A stretch of 64,000 nucleotides of DNA from Brucella pituitosa (lineage in GTDB: Bacteria; Pseudomonadota; Alphaproteobacteria; Rhizobiales; Rhizobiaceae): the NCBI RefSeq assembly GCF_003049685.1, contig NZ_PYSY02000001.1:1-64000 (forward strand), in the 5' to 3' direction. A program made the position numbers and the translations under genes. Below, piece by piece: positions 63,186 to 64,000 of this stretch. Numbering within the stretch: position 1 is the first letter of the stretch; the number at the start of each line of letters is the position of its first letter. A model generated the notes under the pieces. It made no database searches and was not told the DNA's origin. It saw only the letters and a list, made by a program, of their open reading frames with translations.

Positions 63186-63383
63186 CGGGCAAGTCTCCCT
63201 GTTGTTGCTAACTTATTGCTGCATGCAATCAAATATCAGAACCAGAGATGAGCCAGCGCTTCTTGTGGCCAATCAATGGGGAACAAACTACAGCCCCTTT
63301 CAAATTGGTCAAGGCAGGAATTTCCGGAAATTGCTCAATAGGTACGGACACTTAATTAGCAAAGCCGTTGGAAAAGCCCTGTC

Positions 63384-64000
63384 CTACCGTCCAAGATTGG
63401 TACGGGCGAGTTCAACGATTTCATCGCCACGTCCGCTGATGATGGCTTTGAGCATATAAAGGCTGAAGCCCTTGGCTTGCTCCGCCTTGATCTTTGGCGG
63501 CATCACAAGCTCCTGCTTGGCCGTCACCACATCAACCAGAACCGGACCGTCATGGGCAAAGGCTTGCTTCAAAGCATTCGGCAAATCAGCGGATTCTTCC
63601 ACGCGAAAACCCTTGATGCCGATGGCTTCCGCCATTGCTGCAAAATTCGGATTGTCGAGATCGGTCCCGGAGGTCAGATAGCCGCCGGCCTTCATTTCCA
63701 TGGCGACGAAACCCAGTGAACCATTGTTATAGACAATGATCTTGGCTGGCAGATTAAGCTGCTTGAGCGACAAGAAATCGCCCATCATCATGGTGAAACC
63801 ACCATCGCCTGAAAGCGAGACGACCTGTCGATCAGGCGCTGTAGCCTTTGCACCAAGTGCCTGAAGCATCGCATTGGCCATTGAGCCATGATTGAACGAC
63901 CCAAGCAGGCGGCGCTTGCCATTCATGGTGAGATAGCGTGCAGCCCAGACAGTCGGCGTGCCGACATCAGCGGTGAAGATTGCATTGTCATCAGCTATCT
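63384..64000 (-). CDS. PoxB-like thiamine-diphosphate enzyme (partial, 3' end)
   Basis: The C-terminal third of a pyruvate dehydrogenase (quinone)/acetolactate-type enzyme; the 5' part is beyond the window. The ThDP-binding motif appears as [32 protein letters not shown] (GDG...NN) with [12 protein letters not shown] before it, and [17 protein letters not shown] near the end. The frame stays open to base 64000. Acts on pyruvate in relatives; substrate here inferred only. Confidence 0.85.
   Translation of the reverse strand, partial: IADDNAIFTADVGTPTVWAARYLTMNGKRRLLGSFNHGSMANAMLQALGAKATAPDRQVVSLSGDGGFTMMMGDFLSLKQLNLPAKIIVYNNGSLGFVAMEMKAGGYLTSGTDLDNPNFAAMAEAIGIKGFRVEESADLPNALKQAFAHDGPVLVDVVTAKQELVMPPKIKAEQAKGFSLYMLKAIISGRGDEIVELARTNLGR

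Overview
The window is bacterial chromosomal DNA from an alphaproteobacterium of the Brucella/Ochrobactrum group (Brucellaceae). This rests on gene order and on proteins I recognise: the block parB-parA-rsmG-mnmG-mnmE-rho-hemJ-hemE, a hemE/ppsR gap carrying DnaA boxes, then maf-aroE-coaE-dnaQ-secB, the hslUV and his genes, and many Rhizobiales-type palindromic repeats. The hemE-ppsR gap is the standard alphaproteobacterial position of oriC, so this is probably chromosome I around its replication origin.

Layout. 1-8032: core genes (aroK partial, xerD, accA, a YafK-type L,D-transpeptidase, a CobW-type metallochaperone, a D,D-carboxypeptidase, an M20 amidohydrolase). 8197-8273: tRNA-Arg(CCT), followed by a lower-GC island (about 8.3-11.6 kb) with a 29-codon peptide ORF, a clavaminate-synthase-like Fe(II)/2-oxoglutarate dioxygenase and an ABC exporter. 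I read it as a candidate peptide-modification or small natural product cassette; it is the most novel item here. 11.6-24.2 kb: a catabolic region with a tightly packed minus-strand operon (lacI, Gfo/Idh, CoA-transferase, enoyl-CoA hydratase, ALDH, GMC, SDR, GMC), divergent from a DUF993 aldolase-like gene, with operator-like palindromes between them. 24.3-30.1 kb: a flavin monooxygenase and an ABC importer with an embedded FAD oxidoreductase. 30.2-48.3 kb: holA, the chromosome partition and origin block, and the replication/heme/shikimate genes. 48.4-57.5 kb: secB, fxsA, a Tim44-like gene, mltA, smr, an XRE regulator, an acyltransferase, DUF1402 and hslUV. 57.6-62.7 kb: 54-bp tandem palindromes, then hisB-DUF2628-hisH-hisA-hisF-hisE-coaA. 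The window ends in a LysM/BON protein and a partial PoxB-like enzyme.

More than 20 genes, including essential ones (accA, coaE, holA, dnaQ, mnmG, hisA), are broken by one- or two-base indels, often in or next to short homopolymers. The uniform spread argues for sequencing or assembly error, not gene decay. I give full gene spans across these frameshifts and state where they lie. Frameshift positions are approximate to a few bases and were inferred by reading the expected protein family across the break.
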